Positions 49,106 to 58,400 of a stretch of DNA of 64,000 nucleotides are shown one piece after another. The stretch is from Lunatimonas salinarum (GTDB lineage: Bacteria > Bacteroidota > Bacteroidia > Cytophagales > Cyclobacteriaceae): positions 248,001 through 312,000 of the forward strand of contig NZ_JACVCV010000002.1 of the NCBI RefSeq assembly GCF_017811155.1, in the 5' to 3' direction. The notes under the pieces were generated by a model that saw only the letters and a program-made list of their open reading frames with translations, did not search any database and was not told where the DNA came from. The stretch's first letter is position 1, and the number at the start of each line of letters is the position of its first letter. The position numbers and the translations under genes are program-made.

Positions 49106-49135
49106 CAAAACTAAATTCAGAAACTCATTGATCAA
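49106..49135 (-). promoter_or_regulatory. Bacteroidota-type promoter for the barrel protein gene
   Basis: On the minus strand TTG (49135-49133) is followed after 19 bp by TAGTTTTG (49113-49106), an exact TAnnTTTG match with ideal spacing. The start codon is 27 bp further on. Confidence 0.65.
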
Positions 49136-49257
49136 AATATTATCATATTATTTAGCTTTTTTTTACATATTTTAACAAGGCCAGTTATGAATAAGAGGAA
49201 ATTGAAAAAATAAGGGTGGATATAGACTGTAAAAACACCAACTCGAGGTCAAACGAT

Positions 49258-49301
49258 AAAAAAAAAGCCTAAGGAATTAGAAAATCTTTCATTCCTTAGG
49301 C
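49258..49301 (-). terminator. rho-independent terminator at the end of the susD relic
   Basis: GCCTAAGGAAT (49267-49277) pairs with ATTCCTTAGGC (49291-49301). On the minus strand it runs into a T tract (A run 49258-49266). The stem overlaps the stop codon of the susD minigene at 49296. Confidence 0.85.
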
Positions 49302-49541
49302 CTTGTATTGAAACGGTATCAATGTAAACCAATAGCCAGGATTTTGCGGCAGAAGATTGGGAAATACGACACAATTAATGCCTAATTCAGCGAGCTGCCG
49401 GTACACGCTGATAATGGCAGCCTCTGCATCAGAAGGCCGCACAAACAACTGCTCATTGGATACAGCGTCCAATGGTTCCTGGTCTATCACATTACAGCTT
49501 ATTCCGACCCCCAGGGAAAGGATAAGAAAATATACTGTCAT
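49296..49541 (-). pseudogene. susD relic with large internal deletion
   Basis: An 81-codon open frame. Residues 1-50 match the N-terminus of a SusD/RagB lipoprotein: a signal ending in GISC (lipid Cys16) and then NVIDQEPLDAVSNEQLF and RPSDAEAAIISVYRQL, the usual start of the mature protein. After about residue 55 it jumps to VFPNLLPQNPGYWF, which matches the C-terminal end of SusD proteins (NPNLxQNPGY). A full SusD is about 450-600 residues, so roughly 85 percent of the gene has been lost while the frame and the terminator are kept. No susC is found upstream (higher coordinates). It is probably non-functional. Confidence 0.7.
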
Positions 49542-50320
49542 CAGAGATCAAATATGACCGGAATAAATTGATCTAAGAATATCACAAAAACCAAAGACAG
49601 GAAGCCTTTTGGAGCTTTCCCTTCTTTTCTGGCTTGTTGTTTCCACCAAGAAATAACAATATGAAGTAAGGTAAGCAAATTTTATACCGCGCTGACTATT
49701 AATGGCAGTCTTAGGGAGGTCTGTAAAAACATAGGCCTTATTATCCTAAAACTTATTCCACTGGTAATAGGACAGTTGCCTGTCCGAAGCACACTCTCCG
49801 ATGCCAATTGTAGACGTGACCATAGGATTTTTCCACCATGTTGGTGGTAGCAACAAAAAACCTGAGCGCTTGTGTCAGTATGGAAAAATTTCTGCTTTTT
49901 TAAGAGGCATATTTTAAAACTATATTTAAAAAGAACCTTCAAAGGGTGCAAACTGAGCTTTTCCTTTCCGGATCGGGGGTACTTTTTGAACTTCGAAAAG
50001 AAAGCTCTTAGGAAATGAACCCAAGGCTTTTTTCAATTTTCGTAATTTACTCGGGCGACGGCAATTTCATCCCAAAGCAAATTACCCCTCCAGTCACTTC
50101 GCCTGCCTGCAAAATTCCCAGACTAACCTTTCTAAACCTATGGTTATCAAATCGTTTGGTGTACAACCGGTTGATCAAAAGGTAGATTGGGTTTGGAGGG
50201 AGTAATTATGGACTCGTTTCAAAACCACTGAAATCCGTCATGCTGCTAAAAAAGCCTAAAAACTTGTCTATTTTAAGCGACTTATCCAACCTTTCGCCCT
50301 AATTTTGGGTTTTAATCACC
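49542..50320. other. 779-bp decayed or gene-free region
   Basis: Only short frames without family resemblance occur here, including an 89-codon minus-strand frame at 49682-49951. The stretch lies where a susC partner would be expected for the susD relic, but I could not recognise SusC pieces. TAATTTTG at 50300-50307 is a possible -7 box for the next gene, though without a TTG at proper spacing. Confidence 0.5.
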
Positions 50321-50731
50321 ATGAAGAACGATCCAATGGGCTTCTACTCCCGCTACAATATATTTTTACTACCCATCCTGCTATTGATACTAACATCGGC
50401 GTGTGGACGGGTACAAGACGCAGGCTCTATTGACTTGGACGCTTGGAAAAATGACCGCATGGGCTGCAAGGGACTTCGCTTGCAACATGTAGACGAGCTG
50501 CGGGAAATCAAAAACACTTTTTTGGCGGCAACTAACCAAGAGCTTCTGAAGACCTTCGGGAGACCAGACCGAGTAGAACTCGCCGATAGGAGTCAGAGTT
50601 TCTTTATTTATTTTCTGGAGCCTGCTGAGGAATGTGGAGAAGGCACAAAAAAAGAACCCCTGAAGGTTCTTTTCCGAATGAATGCCATCAATAAGGTCAG
50701 CGAGGTGACCGTTACTACGCTCAATCCATAA
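50321..50731 (+). CDS. small lipoprotein of unknown function
   Basis: A 136-residue protein with a lipobox (LLLILTSAC) at residues 20-28. The mature part contains LRLQHVDELREIKNTFLAATNQELLKTFGRPDRVEL, which resembles the helix-turn and GxPD turn of SmpA/OmlA-like lipoproteins, and four cysteines in total. The start may be ATG at 50321 or 50336. Its last 11 bp overlap the 3' end of the ROK gene on the other strand. Confidence 0.7.
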   Translation: MKNDPMGFYSRYNIFLLPILLLILTSACGRVQDAGSIDLDAWKNDRMGCKGLRLQHVDELREIKNTFLAATNQELLKTFGRPDRVELADRSQSFFIYFLEPAEECGEGTKKEPLKVLFRMNAINKVSEVTVTTLNP

Positions 50732-51647
50732 AACACAGTGCTGCTGCACCTAGTACGCCTGCATTGTTTTCTAGCGTGGCCCGCTTCATGATGAAGTTAT
50801 CCAAATAGTAGGGAGTTAAATACTTTTCCACGGTTTCCTTCAAGGTTGGGAGGATATGCGGCAAACCCGCGGATATACCTCCACCGAAATACACTTCGGT
50901 GACGTCCAATATACGGACCGTGGATACGATAGCTTCTCCCAAAATCTCACCTACTTCCTGAAAAACGGCCAGCGAAACTGCATTGCCCTCATTGGCAGTA
51001 CGTACGAGCAAGTGCATGCCCAATTCCTCCTTGCTCAGATCGCCTACCTGATCGGGCATCTCCTTCATCTTTTTCATGATGATTTTCAGAATGCCCTTCC
51101 TCCCAATGAGTACCTCCAAGCGATTGTTGTCCCGGGAGAGCATATGTCCCATTTCCATCGCATTTCCTCGCACTCCTTTAAAGACTTCCCCATCCATGAT
51201 GAGCGCGCTGCCTATGCCTGTTCCCAAGGTGATGAACAGGTAATTTCCAGATGTTTTCTCACTACCAAAGTGGTACTCACCCACCGCAGCCGCACTGGCA
51301 TCATTTTCCAGATGAAAAACAATGGAGGGATAGCGCTCCTTCAGAGCGTATCCTAAGCCAAATCCGTTCAATTCTCCGATCGCAGGGATCTCCAAGGTAG
51401 TGTTCCGGTCTTTGCTGACCAAACCGGGTAGGCCAATTCCCACATGATCTACCTGCGGGTATTTTGCCAGGTATTTTCCGACGACATCCACAAAGGCCAC
51501 GTTAAAACCTTTGGGATCCTCCCGAAGCAGGTTGGTATCCTCTTTATGAAATTCGACAATCTCACCATTGGTTTTAACCAACCCGATCTTTACGTAGGTA
51601 CCGCCTACGTCGATTCCCAAAAAGTACTTAGATTGTGTATCTGTCAT
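50721..51647 (-). CDS. ROK-family sugar kinase
   Basis: A 308-residue ROK protein. ATP-binding motifs are FLGIDVGGTYVKIGLVKTNGE (residues 9-29) and FITLGTGIGSALIMDG, with the catalytic Asp in HLENDASAAAVGE. The usual ROK zinc motif CxCGxxGCxE is absent; the corresponding segment is EMGHMLSRDNNRLEVLIGRKGI. The likely activity is glucokinase or another hexokinase, from family knowledge. It has no DNA-binding N-terminus, so it is not an NagC-like repressor. Confidence 0.85.
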   Translation of the reverse strand: MTDTQSKYFLGIDVGGTYVKIGLVKTNGEIVEFHKEDTNLLREDPKGFNVAFVDVVGKYLAKYPQVDHVGIGLPGLVSKDRNTTLEIPAIGELNGFGLGYALKERYPSIVFHLENDASAAAVGEYHFGSEKTSGNYLFITLGTGIGSALIMDGEVFKGVRGNAMEMGHMLSRDNNRLEVLIGRKGILKIIMKKMKEMPDQVGDLSKEELGMHLLVRTANEGNAVSLAVFQEVGEILGEAIVSTVRILDVTEVYFGGGISAGLPHILPTLKETVEKYLTPYYLDNFIMKRATLENNAGVLGAAALCFMD

Positions 51648-51714
51648 GTCTCGATTGCTATGTTTAATTTGCTAAAATACTAAACAGATGGAATCATTTT
51701 GCACAATTGCCCAA

Positions 51715-52551
51715 TTAATCTTCCCGGACCAACACGATTCCGTTTTCTTGAATCAAAATGCGATTTTGTTTGTAGAGTTGTCCGATAGACTGCTTAAAAT
51801 GCTTTTTGCTCATTCCCAGCTCAGCGCGGATGTCTTCCGGGTTTGATTTGTCGTGCAGGGAAAGAAACCCCGTCTTCTCCAGTGCCTGTAAGACCCGTTC
51901 GCAGCCCTCGTCATACTTTTGCCTCCCAATAGGGGTCAACTGCAAGTCCAACTTCCCATCTTCCCGCACCTTCTTGATAAACGCCCTCACCTCTTCACCG
52001 ATTGCCAACGGCGCAAAAACCTCGTTTCGGTAAAACAGCCCCTCAAAATTTCCCTCAATTAATGCCTTGAACCCCAGTTCGGTTTCCTCAAACACCAGCG
52101 CCTTCACTTCCTGCCCCTGCTCATACCCTCGGGTATCCTCAATCAAAAAATCCCGGTATTTGGACACTCCTATTAGCCTGTTTGTTCGATAATCCCTGCA
52201 TACGCGAACCAAGTACTTCTTTCCTTTGGTCATGGGCGTAAGCATTTCGGAATTGGGCACAAACAGATCTTTCAGCAGGCCCCAATCCATAAACGCTCCG
52301 AATTTGGTCACTTCCTTCGCCTCCATGAAGGCAAACTCATCTAGCAATGCCGTGGGTCGCTCTTTGACTGCCACGGGCCTGTCTTCACTGTCTGTATAAA
52401 TAAAAACCTCTTGGTCGTCCCCTTCCCGTTCGTCTCCCTGAAGGTATCCCTTGGGTAACAAGACTTCTCCCCCATCGCTCAGGGTGAGATAGGCACCATT
52501 ATCCGTGAATCGGGCAATGGGAAGTGTGGACAGGATTCCTAATTCTTCCAT
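51715..52551 (-). CDS. CvfB-like S1 RNA-binding protein
   Basis: A 278-residue protein with the layout of CvfB: three S1-like beta-barrels (residues about 1-60, 65-135 and 145-205) and a C-terminal winged-helix-like segment. The middle domain EAKEVTKFGAFMDWGLLKDLFVPNSEM is the recognisable S1 pattern, and the end IRAELGMSKKHFKQSIGQLYKQNRILIQENG matches the CvfB C-terminus. CvfB affects virulence gene expression in Staphylococcus; in Bacteroidota its role is unknown. Confidence 0.82.
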   Translation of the reverse strand: MEELGILSTLPIARFTDNGAYLTLSDGGEVLLPKGYLQGDEREGDDQEVFIYTDSEDRPVAVKERPTALLDEFAFMEAKEVTKFGAFMDWGLLKDLFVPNSEMLTPMTKGKKYLVRVCRDYRTNRLIGVSKYRDFLIEDTRGYEQGQEVKALVFEETELGFKALIEGNFEGLFYRNEVFAPLAIGEEVRAFIKKVREDGKLDLQLTPIGRQKYDEGCERVLQALEKTGFLSLHDKSNPEDIRAELGMSKKHFKQSIGQLYKQNRILIQENGIVLVRED

Positions 52552-52770
52552 TAATTTCTATATAAACTATGTGAGGCGTAAAAGTACGAAAAAAATGGCG
52601 CTCGCTTCCTTTGCCCCAAAATTTCAGCTTCCCTCCAAAATCCCTGTAATAACGATTGCATTCGTTAATGGTAAAAACTTGAAAAATGTCATTTAATTCA
52701 ACAAACACCTGTATTTTTTGACGATTTTATCCTTAATTGCACTTGCTAAAAGAAATCTTACCCACGCTGC

Positions 52771-54204
52771 ATGGAAAATTTTATATACGGACTAAACGAT
52801 ATTGTCTGGAGTAATGCGTTGATTGTTTTGTGTTTGGGCGCAGGAATTTATTTTTCAATCGTGACCCGCTTTTTGCAACTTACTTATTTCAAGGAAATGG
52901 TGCGGCTATTGTTTGGTGGTAAATCATCCGAACGGGGCGTGAGTTCATTTCAAGCCTTTGCCATAGCCATATCCGGCAGGGTAGGCACCGGCAACATCGC
53001 CGGAGTAGCTACCGCGATCGCCATGGGGGGGCCGGGTGCCGTCTTTTGGATGTGGATGATTGCCTTTCTCGGTTCAGCATCTGCTTTTATCGAAGCCACT
53101 CTGGGGCAGATTTTTAAGGAAATCAAAGGCGGCCAATACCGGGGTGGCCCCGCATTTTATATCGAAAAAGGACTGGGCATCAAGTGGTATGCCATGCTCT
53201 TTGCCTTCGCCACTATCCTTAGCACCGCATTTTTTCTGCCAGGCGTACAAAGCAACAGCATTGCGCTAAGCGTAGAAAATGCCTTTCAGGTGCCCGTAGA
53301 AATTACCGGGGTGGTTATCTGTCTGTTTTTGGGACTGGTGATTTTCGGCGGAGTGAAGCGCATCGGAAAGGTAGCCCAATTTGTCGTCCCGTTTATGGCG
53401 GCGGCCTACATCCTCATGGCGGTTATCATCATGGTGATTAATATTAAGGAGATTCCCGGAACGATCCTACTGATTATCCGCTCGGCGTTTAACTTGGAAG
53501 CGACCTTCTCTGGTATCTTTGGCATGGCCCTGGCTTGGGGGATTAAGCGGGGTATCTACAGCAACGAGGCGGGACAGGGCACCGCCCCGCATGCAGCTGC
53601 CGCGGCCGAGGTTTCCCATCCTGTAAAGCAGGGATTGGTTCAGGCATTTTCCGTCTATGTGGATACCCTTTTTATTTGTACAGCCACTGCCTTTATGATT
53701 TTATTTACGGGAAATTACAATGTTATGGATCCTGACGGAGGGTACTTAGTTGAAAACCTCCCTGGGGTATCCATCGGTCCGGAATTTACCCAATACGCCA
53801 TCAGCGAACATTTCCCTACGATTGGATCGGGCTTTGTGGCCCTTTCGCTGGTTTTCTTCGCTTTTACGACCATCATGGCTTATTATTATATCGCTGAAAC
53901 CAACCTAAGCTACTTACAAAAGGACGGAAAAAGGCGCTGGCCGGTGATGGTCCTAAGAGTACTCATTCTGGTTGCCACGTTTTATGGAACCATCCGAACG
54001 GCAGAACTGGCCTGGATGCTCGGTGACATCGGGGTAGGCATCATGGCCTGGCTAAACATCATCGCCATTCTCCTGCTGCGCAAGCCTGCGTTGGCCGCGT
54101 TAAAGGATTACCGGGAACAAAAAGCCAGAGGCTTAGACCCTTCTTTTAATTCAGACACCCTGGACATAGCCCATACGGATCAATGGGACAAAATCGACGA
54201 TTGA
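52771..54204 (+). CDS. alanine or glycine:cation symporter (AGCS family)
   Basis: A 477-residue integral membrane protein with about 10-11 hydrophobic helices. Signature boxes are GRVGTGNIAGVATAIAMGGPG (residues about 70-90), AWGIKRGIYSNEAGQG and the C-terminal AYYYIAETNLSYL and WMLGDIGVGIMAWLN. AGCS carriers import alanine or glycine with sodium. It is convergent with the AraC gene (3-bp gap). The upstream 200 bp show no glycine-riboswitch-like features. Confidence 0.93.
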   Translation: MENFIYGLNDIVWSNALIVLCLGAGIYFSIVTRFLQLTYFKEMVRLLFGGKSSERGVSSFQAFAIAISGRVGTGNIAGVATAIAMGGPGAVFWMWMIAFLGSASAFIEATLGQIFKEIKGGQYRGGPAFYIEKGLGIKWYAMLFAFATILSTAFFLPGVQSNSIALSVENAFQVPVEITGVVICLFLGLVIFGGVKRIGKVAQFVVPFMAAAYILMAVIIMVINIKEIPGTILLIIRSAFNLEATFSGIFGMALAWGIKRGIYSNEAGQGTAPHAAAAAEVSHPVKQGLVQAFSVYVDTLFICTATAFMILFTGNYNVMDPDGGYLVENLPGVSIGPEFTQYAISEHFPTIGSGFVALSLVFFAFTTIMAYYYIAETNLSYLQKDGKRRWPVMVLRVLILVATFYGTIRTAELAWMLGDIGVGIMAWLNIIAILLLRKPALAALKDYREQKARGLDPSFNSDTLDIAHTDQWDKIDD

Positions 54205-54207
54205 GCC

Positions 54208-55083
54208 TCACTCAAAACGCTGTTGAAAGTCCTTTCTATAGGCCATAGGAGTCATGCCCGTACGCTCTTTAAATTGTCGGTTAAAATTGGAGAGGGTGTT
54301 AAAGCCGGATTCGTAGCAAATCTCACTCACGTTCAGTACATCCTCGTGGAGCAGCTTGCAGGCATGGCTGATCCGCACATCGGACAAAAAATCCGAAAAT
54401 GACTTGTTCATACGGGACTTAAAGTAGCGACTGAATGAGCTGGCCGTCATATTTGTCAGCGCAGCCACCTCCTCGAGCTTGATGCCCTGAGCAAAACGTT
54501 CCATCACATATTCATATACCTGACTCATGCGATCCTCCTCCGATGCCTTGTTGAGGTTCGTATAACCAGCCTGTACGATGGGGTGGCAATCCTTGGATCG
54601 AGCCATTAGGCGCAACATGTCAAAAAGCGCAATGATGCTATCCAGGCCTTTTAGGTGCACTAGCTCTTTCATCCTCTGCCTTAGCTGCACGTTTGTCTCG
54701 CCGGAAACCTCCAATCCTCGGTCTGCCTTGGTGAGCAGGTGTCGCAGCCCTTCAAATTCTTCCTTCTGCAGCAATTGGCCTCCGATAAAATCCTCGGGGA
54801 AATACACCACAATGCCGTGGGTCTGCTTTTCGCTCCCCTTTTCGAAATAGCTTTGATCATTCCGCCAAAGATGGGGCAGGTTGGGTCCGGTAAATACCAA
54901 ATCATGCTCCCGAAAGGCTTTCATATGATCCCCGACAAAACGGGTACCGCGACCCTCCAACACTAAAAAGAGCTGGTATTCCGGATGGAAATGCCAGTTT
55001 TTATCAAAATGCGGCGCGATCAGTTCTTTCACCACAAAGGCCCTGCTTTCCGGGATCCGTGATTTTTGAAAGGGTCGTTTCAT
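54208..55083 (-). CDS. AraC-family transcriptional regulator
   Basis: A 291-residue regulator. The N-terminal half is a cupin-like sensory domain (HFDKNWHFHPEYQLFLVLEGRGTRFVGD). The C-terminal HTH pair runs from ERFAQGIKLEEVAALTNMTASSFSRYFKSRMNKSFSDFL to NVSEICYESGFNTLSNFNRQFKERTGMTPMAYRK, a complete AraC/XylS signature. It is divergent from the 55453 cluster and is the obvious candidate to regulate it in response to a sugar. Confidence 0.92.
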   Translation of the reverse strand: MKRPFQKSRIPESRAFVVKELIAPHFDKNWHFHPEYQLFLVLEGRGTRFVGDHMKAFREHDLVFTGPNLPHLWRNDQSYFEKGSEKQTHGIVVYFPEDFIGGQLLQKEEFEGLRHLLTKADRGLEVSGETNVQLRQRMKELVHLKGLDSIIALFDMLRLMARSKDCHPIVQAGYTNLNKASEEDRMSQVYEYVMERFAQGIKLEEVAALTNMTASSFSRYFKSRMNKSFSDFLSDVRISHACKLLHEDVLNVSEICYESGFNTLSNFNRQFKERTGMTPMAYRKDFQQRFE

Positions 55084-55452
55084 AGTTTATATTGTCTATA
55101 ACGCCTAGGGGTTTCGAAGCCAAAAGGCAGGTTAGGAGTTTTCTATCATTGCGCGCTAGTAGCAAGGGGGGCCGCATTCTTAGCCTCCGGGGAGGCTTCT
55201 AGTGTATGATCAATGATAGTCCGTTGCAAGGATCAGGCTATGGGCATGCTGAACTTGCCTCCCACTTCCGGTAATCTCAGCATACTTAACGCACCTTTTC
55301 TTACCAATTTATGCGCAAAATAAACCGAATTATCGATAATAATGTTAAAATAAAGTCAGAATAGGGTAAAATACAGTGAGATTGAACCATATATTTTTTC
55401 CATCTTTACCCTTAGATTACTTGTAAAACATACACCCAAAAAACTGCTTAAA
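55084..55452. other. 369-bp divergent regulatory region
   Basis: The region separates the AraC gene and the oxidation cluster. It contains a 77-nt nested inverted structure at 55143-55219 and an AT-rich tract at 55305-55410. No gene is visible. It is the expected site for AraC binding. Confidence 0.55.
55143..55219. repeat. nested inverted repeat, possible RNA structure or operator
   Basis: CTATCATTG (55143-55151) and CAATGATAG (55211-55219) form a perfect 9-bp outer stem. Inside is a second stem-loop AGCCTC-CGGG-GAGGCT (about 55182-55197). The element lies between divergent genes. Confidence 0.45.
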
Positions 55453-58400
55453 ATGAGACAGATCGGTTTGCTATTATTTTCCTGCCTGCTACTGCTAGCT
55501 TGTGGGGAAAGCACCATCAAAGACCGGAGATCTGACGGGCCCCGCAGAGCAGAAATGCTCTTTTTGGGACATGACAGTCAGCACCATCATTCTGAAAAGC
55601 TGATGCCCATGTTGGCCAATCCGCTATTTAGAAAAGGAATCAACCTAACCTACACGTCGGATCCCGACGACCTAAATGCCGAATACCTCTCCTATTTTGA
55701 TGGGGTGATGATCTATGCCAACCACGACGAGATCAGCCCGGCGCAGGAAAAGGCCCTACGTGATTTCGTAGAAGGCGGCAGAGCACTGATCCCCTTGCAC
55801 AGCGCTTCTTTTTGTTTCAGAAACTCCGATTGGTTTGTGAAAGCCGTTGGAGGCCAGTTCAAATCCCATGGTGTAGGGGATTTTACCGTAGACATCCTCG
55901 ACGCCAATCACCCGGTGATGAACGGCGTGTCTGAATTTGAAACCTGGGATGAGACCTACGTGCACAGCCAGCTAAACCCGGACATGACGGTATTGATGGA
56001 GCGTGTAGAGGGCGACCATCGCGAACCCTGGACTTGGGTGCGCGAGCAAGGAAAAGGGCGGGTATTTTATACCGCATACGGACATGACGAGCGCACTTGG
56101 TCCAAGCCGGAATTCCATCAGCTGGTGGCCAACGGAATCATGTGGGCGGTAGGAGAAAAGATTGCACAACAAGTAGCCGACTATCAGATACCCACCCCGG
56201 TATTTACCGATGCGGATATCCCCAACTACGAACGGCGAGACCCCCCGCCTCAGTACCAGCATCCGCTCTCAGCAGAAGAATCCATGAAATTGGTTCAGGT
56301 CCCCGTGGGCTTCGAACTGCAACTTTTTGCCTCCGAACCGGATATCGTGAATCCCATGGCCATGACCTGGGATGACAAAGGCAGACTATACGTGATCGAG
56401 ACGGAAGATTACCCCAATGAAGTAAGAAGTGAAGGGGGCAATGACCGCATTAAGATTTTCGAAGATACAAACGGCGATGGCAAAGCGGACAAAATCACTG
56501 TTTTTGCCGAAAACCTGAACATCCCTACCAGTATGGTCTATGTAAATGGAGGCCTGCTGGTATCCATGGCGCCAGACTTTGTGTTTTTCAAAGACACCAA
56601 TGGAGATGGCAAAGCAGACCTACGGGAGACAGTAATTACCGGATGGGGCAAAAGTGACACCCATGCGGGTCCCTCCAACCTGATGTATGGTTTCGACAAC
56701 AAGGTTTGGGGAGTGCTTGGCTATTCGGGCTTCAATGGCACTATTGATGGCAAACCGTTTAACTTTGGCCAAGGCGTTTACCGGTTCAATCCGGATGGAA
56801 CTGATTTTGAATTCCTGGGAACCACGAGCAACAACACGTGGGGATTGGGCTTTTCCGAAGAATTTAACGTGTTCATCTCCACTGCAAACGGTCAGCACAG
56901 TGCCTATTTGGCTATGCCTAGCCGCTTTGTAAGACGCCCTGTTCGCGGAGGTTCTGTAAATGCAGTCCATGGAATCGATACCCACTACGACATGCCCCAT
57001 CTCACTCCCTTTCTGCGGCAGGTGGACTGGCACGGTAGCTATACGGCTGCCGCTGGGCACCATCTCTACACCGCAAGGCAGTTTCCCAAGTCCTACTGGA
57101 ACCGAGTAGCTTTTGTCGCAGAACCCACCGGTAGGGTCCTGCACAATGCCATCTTGGAAGTGGACGGTTCTGGTTTCCGTGAGCGGAACGGGTTTAACAT
57201 CCTCGCCAGTTCGGACGAGTGGTTCTCACCGGTACACGCAGAAGTAGGTCCCGACGGAGCGCTTTGGATTGCCGATTGGTATAATTTCATCATACAGCAC
57301 AACCCTACCCCAAAAGGCTTTGAAAATGGCCCTGGGAATGCCTACATCAACCCACTGCGGGACACACAGCATGGCCGTATTTACCGCCTTGTCTACAAGG
57401 GTGCACCGGAAGGCAAGTTGCTGAACATCGATCCATCGAGCAACAAAGACCTGATCGCCGGCATCAAGAGCGACAACATGTTTTGGAGAAGAACAGCCCA
57501 ACGGCTTATTGTGGAAACCCAAAACAAAAGCATCGTCAATGACCTGCTGAAAATCATCGACAACAACACCGTGGACGAGATCGGCCTAAACAGCCCGGCG
57601 GTTCATGCGCTTTGGGCATTGCATGGCTTGGGCGAACTAGGTGGCTCCAATGATGCCGCAAACCGCATCGTGGTAAAGGCGCTGAAGCATCCTGCCGCGG
57701 GAGTGCGTAAAAATGCCCTCATGGTATTACCGAGGAATGAGGCAACCGCCCAGGCCATATTGGATGCCAACCTGACCAATGACAGCGACCTAAACGTTCG
57801 AAAAACCGCCTTCCTCGCACTGGCAGACATGCCCAACTCTGCAACGGTGGGAAAAGCCATCCTGGATGCGAGCCTTATAGAAGACAACAACGCTGACAAC
57901 TACCTACCCCAGGCCATCTTTGCCGCGGCACTCTCCCACCCCAGTTCCTTTGATGCGCAGGTAAGCCAAATCGGCGCAATCAACAAGCCCGACTCGTTGC
58001 TCACCTTAACGGAACGGGTGGCCAAAAGCTTGGTAGAGGAACAGTACAACTTGGACCGCAGATCCGGTATTCCCTTTCCGCCCAGCGTGGAACGAAAGGA
58101 AATTCACATCCAAGCCACCATCAGTAAGAGTGATGATCCCTTAGAAGGGGTAATCATCGCACAGGGAAACAACCAAAATGGGTATTCACTGTACATCCAA
58201 AATAATGTCATCCACTGGCTAGTGAAGCAGGATGGAAGAACCTTCAAACTGAATACCCGTGGATCCCTGCCAGCGGAGCAATTTACCGTGCAGGCAAACC
58301 TACTGGAAGGCGGCCAAATGAAACTCCTCATCAATGACAGCGAGGTTGCCTCCGGCAAGGCCAATGGGCTTTTTACTGCAGCGCTTTCCCCCGAACGCGT

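Noticed and set aside
49682-49951. An 89-codon minus-strand frame where a SusC C-terminus might be expected.
   Set aside because: I looked for SusC C-terminal features such as an aromatic last strand and the SFLRI/LGY pattern and found no convincing match.
52552-52770. Possible glycine riboswitch upstream of the alanine/glycine symporter.
   Set aside because: The sequence lacks the conserved glycine-aptamer core and shows no tandem structure; nothing beyond AT-rich leader sequence is visible.
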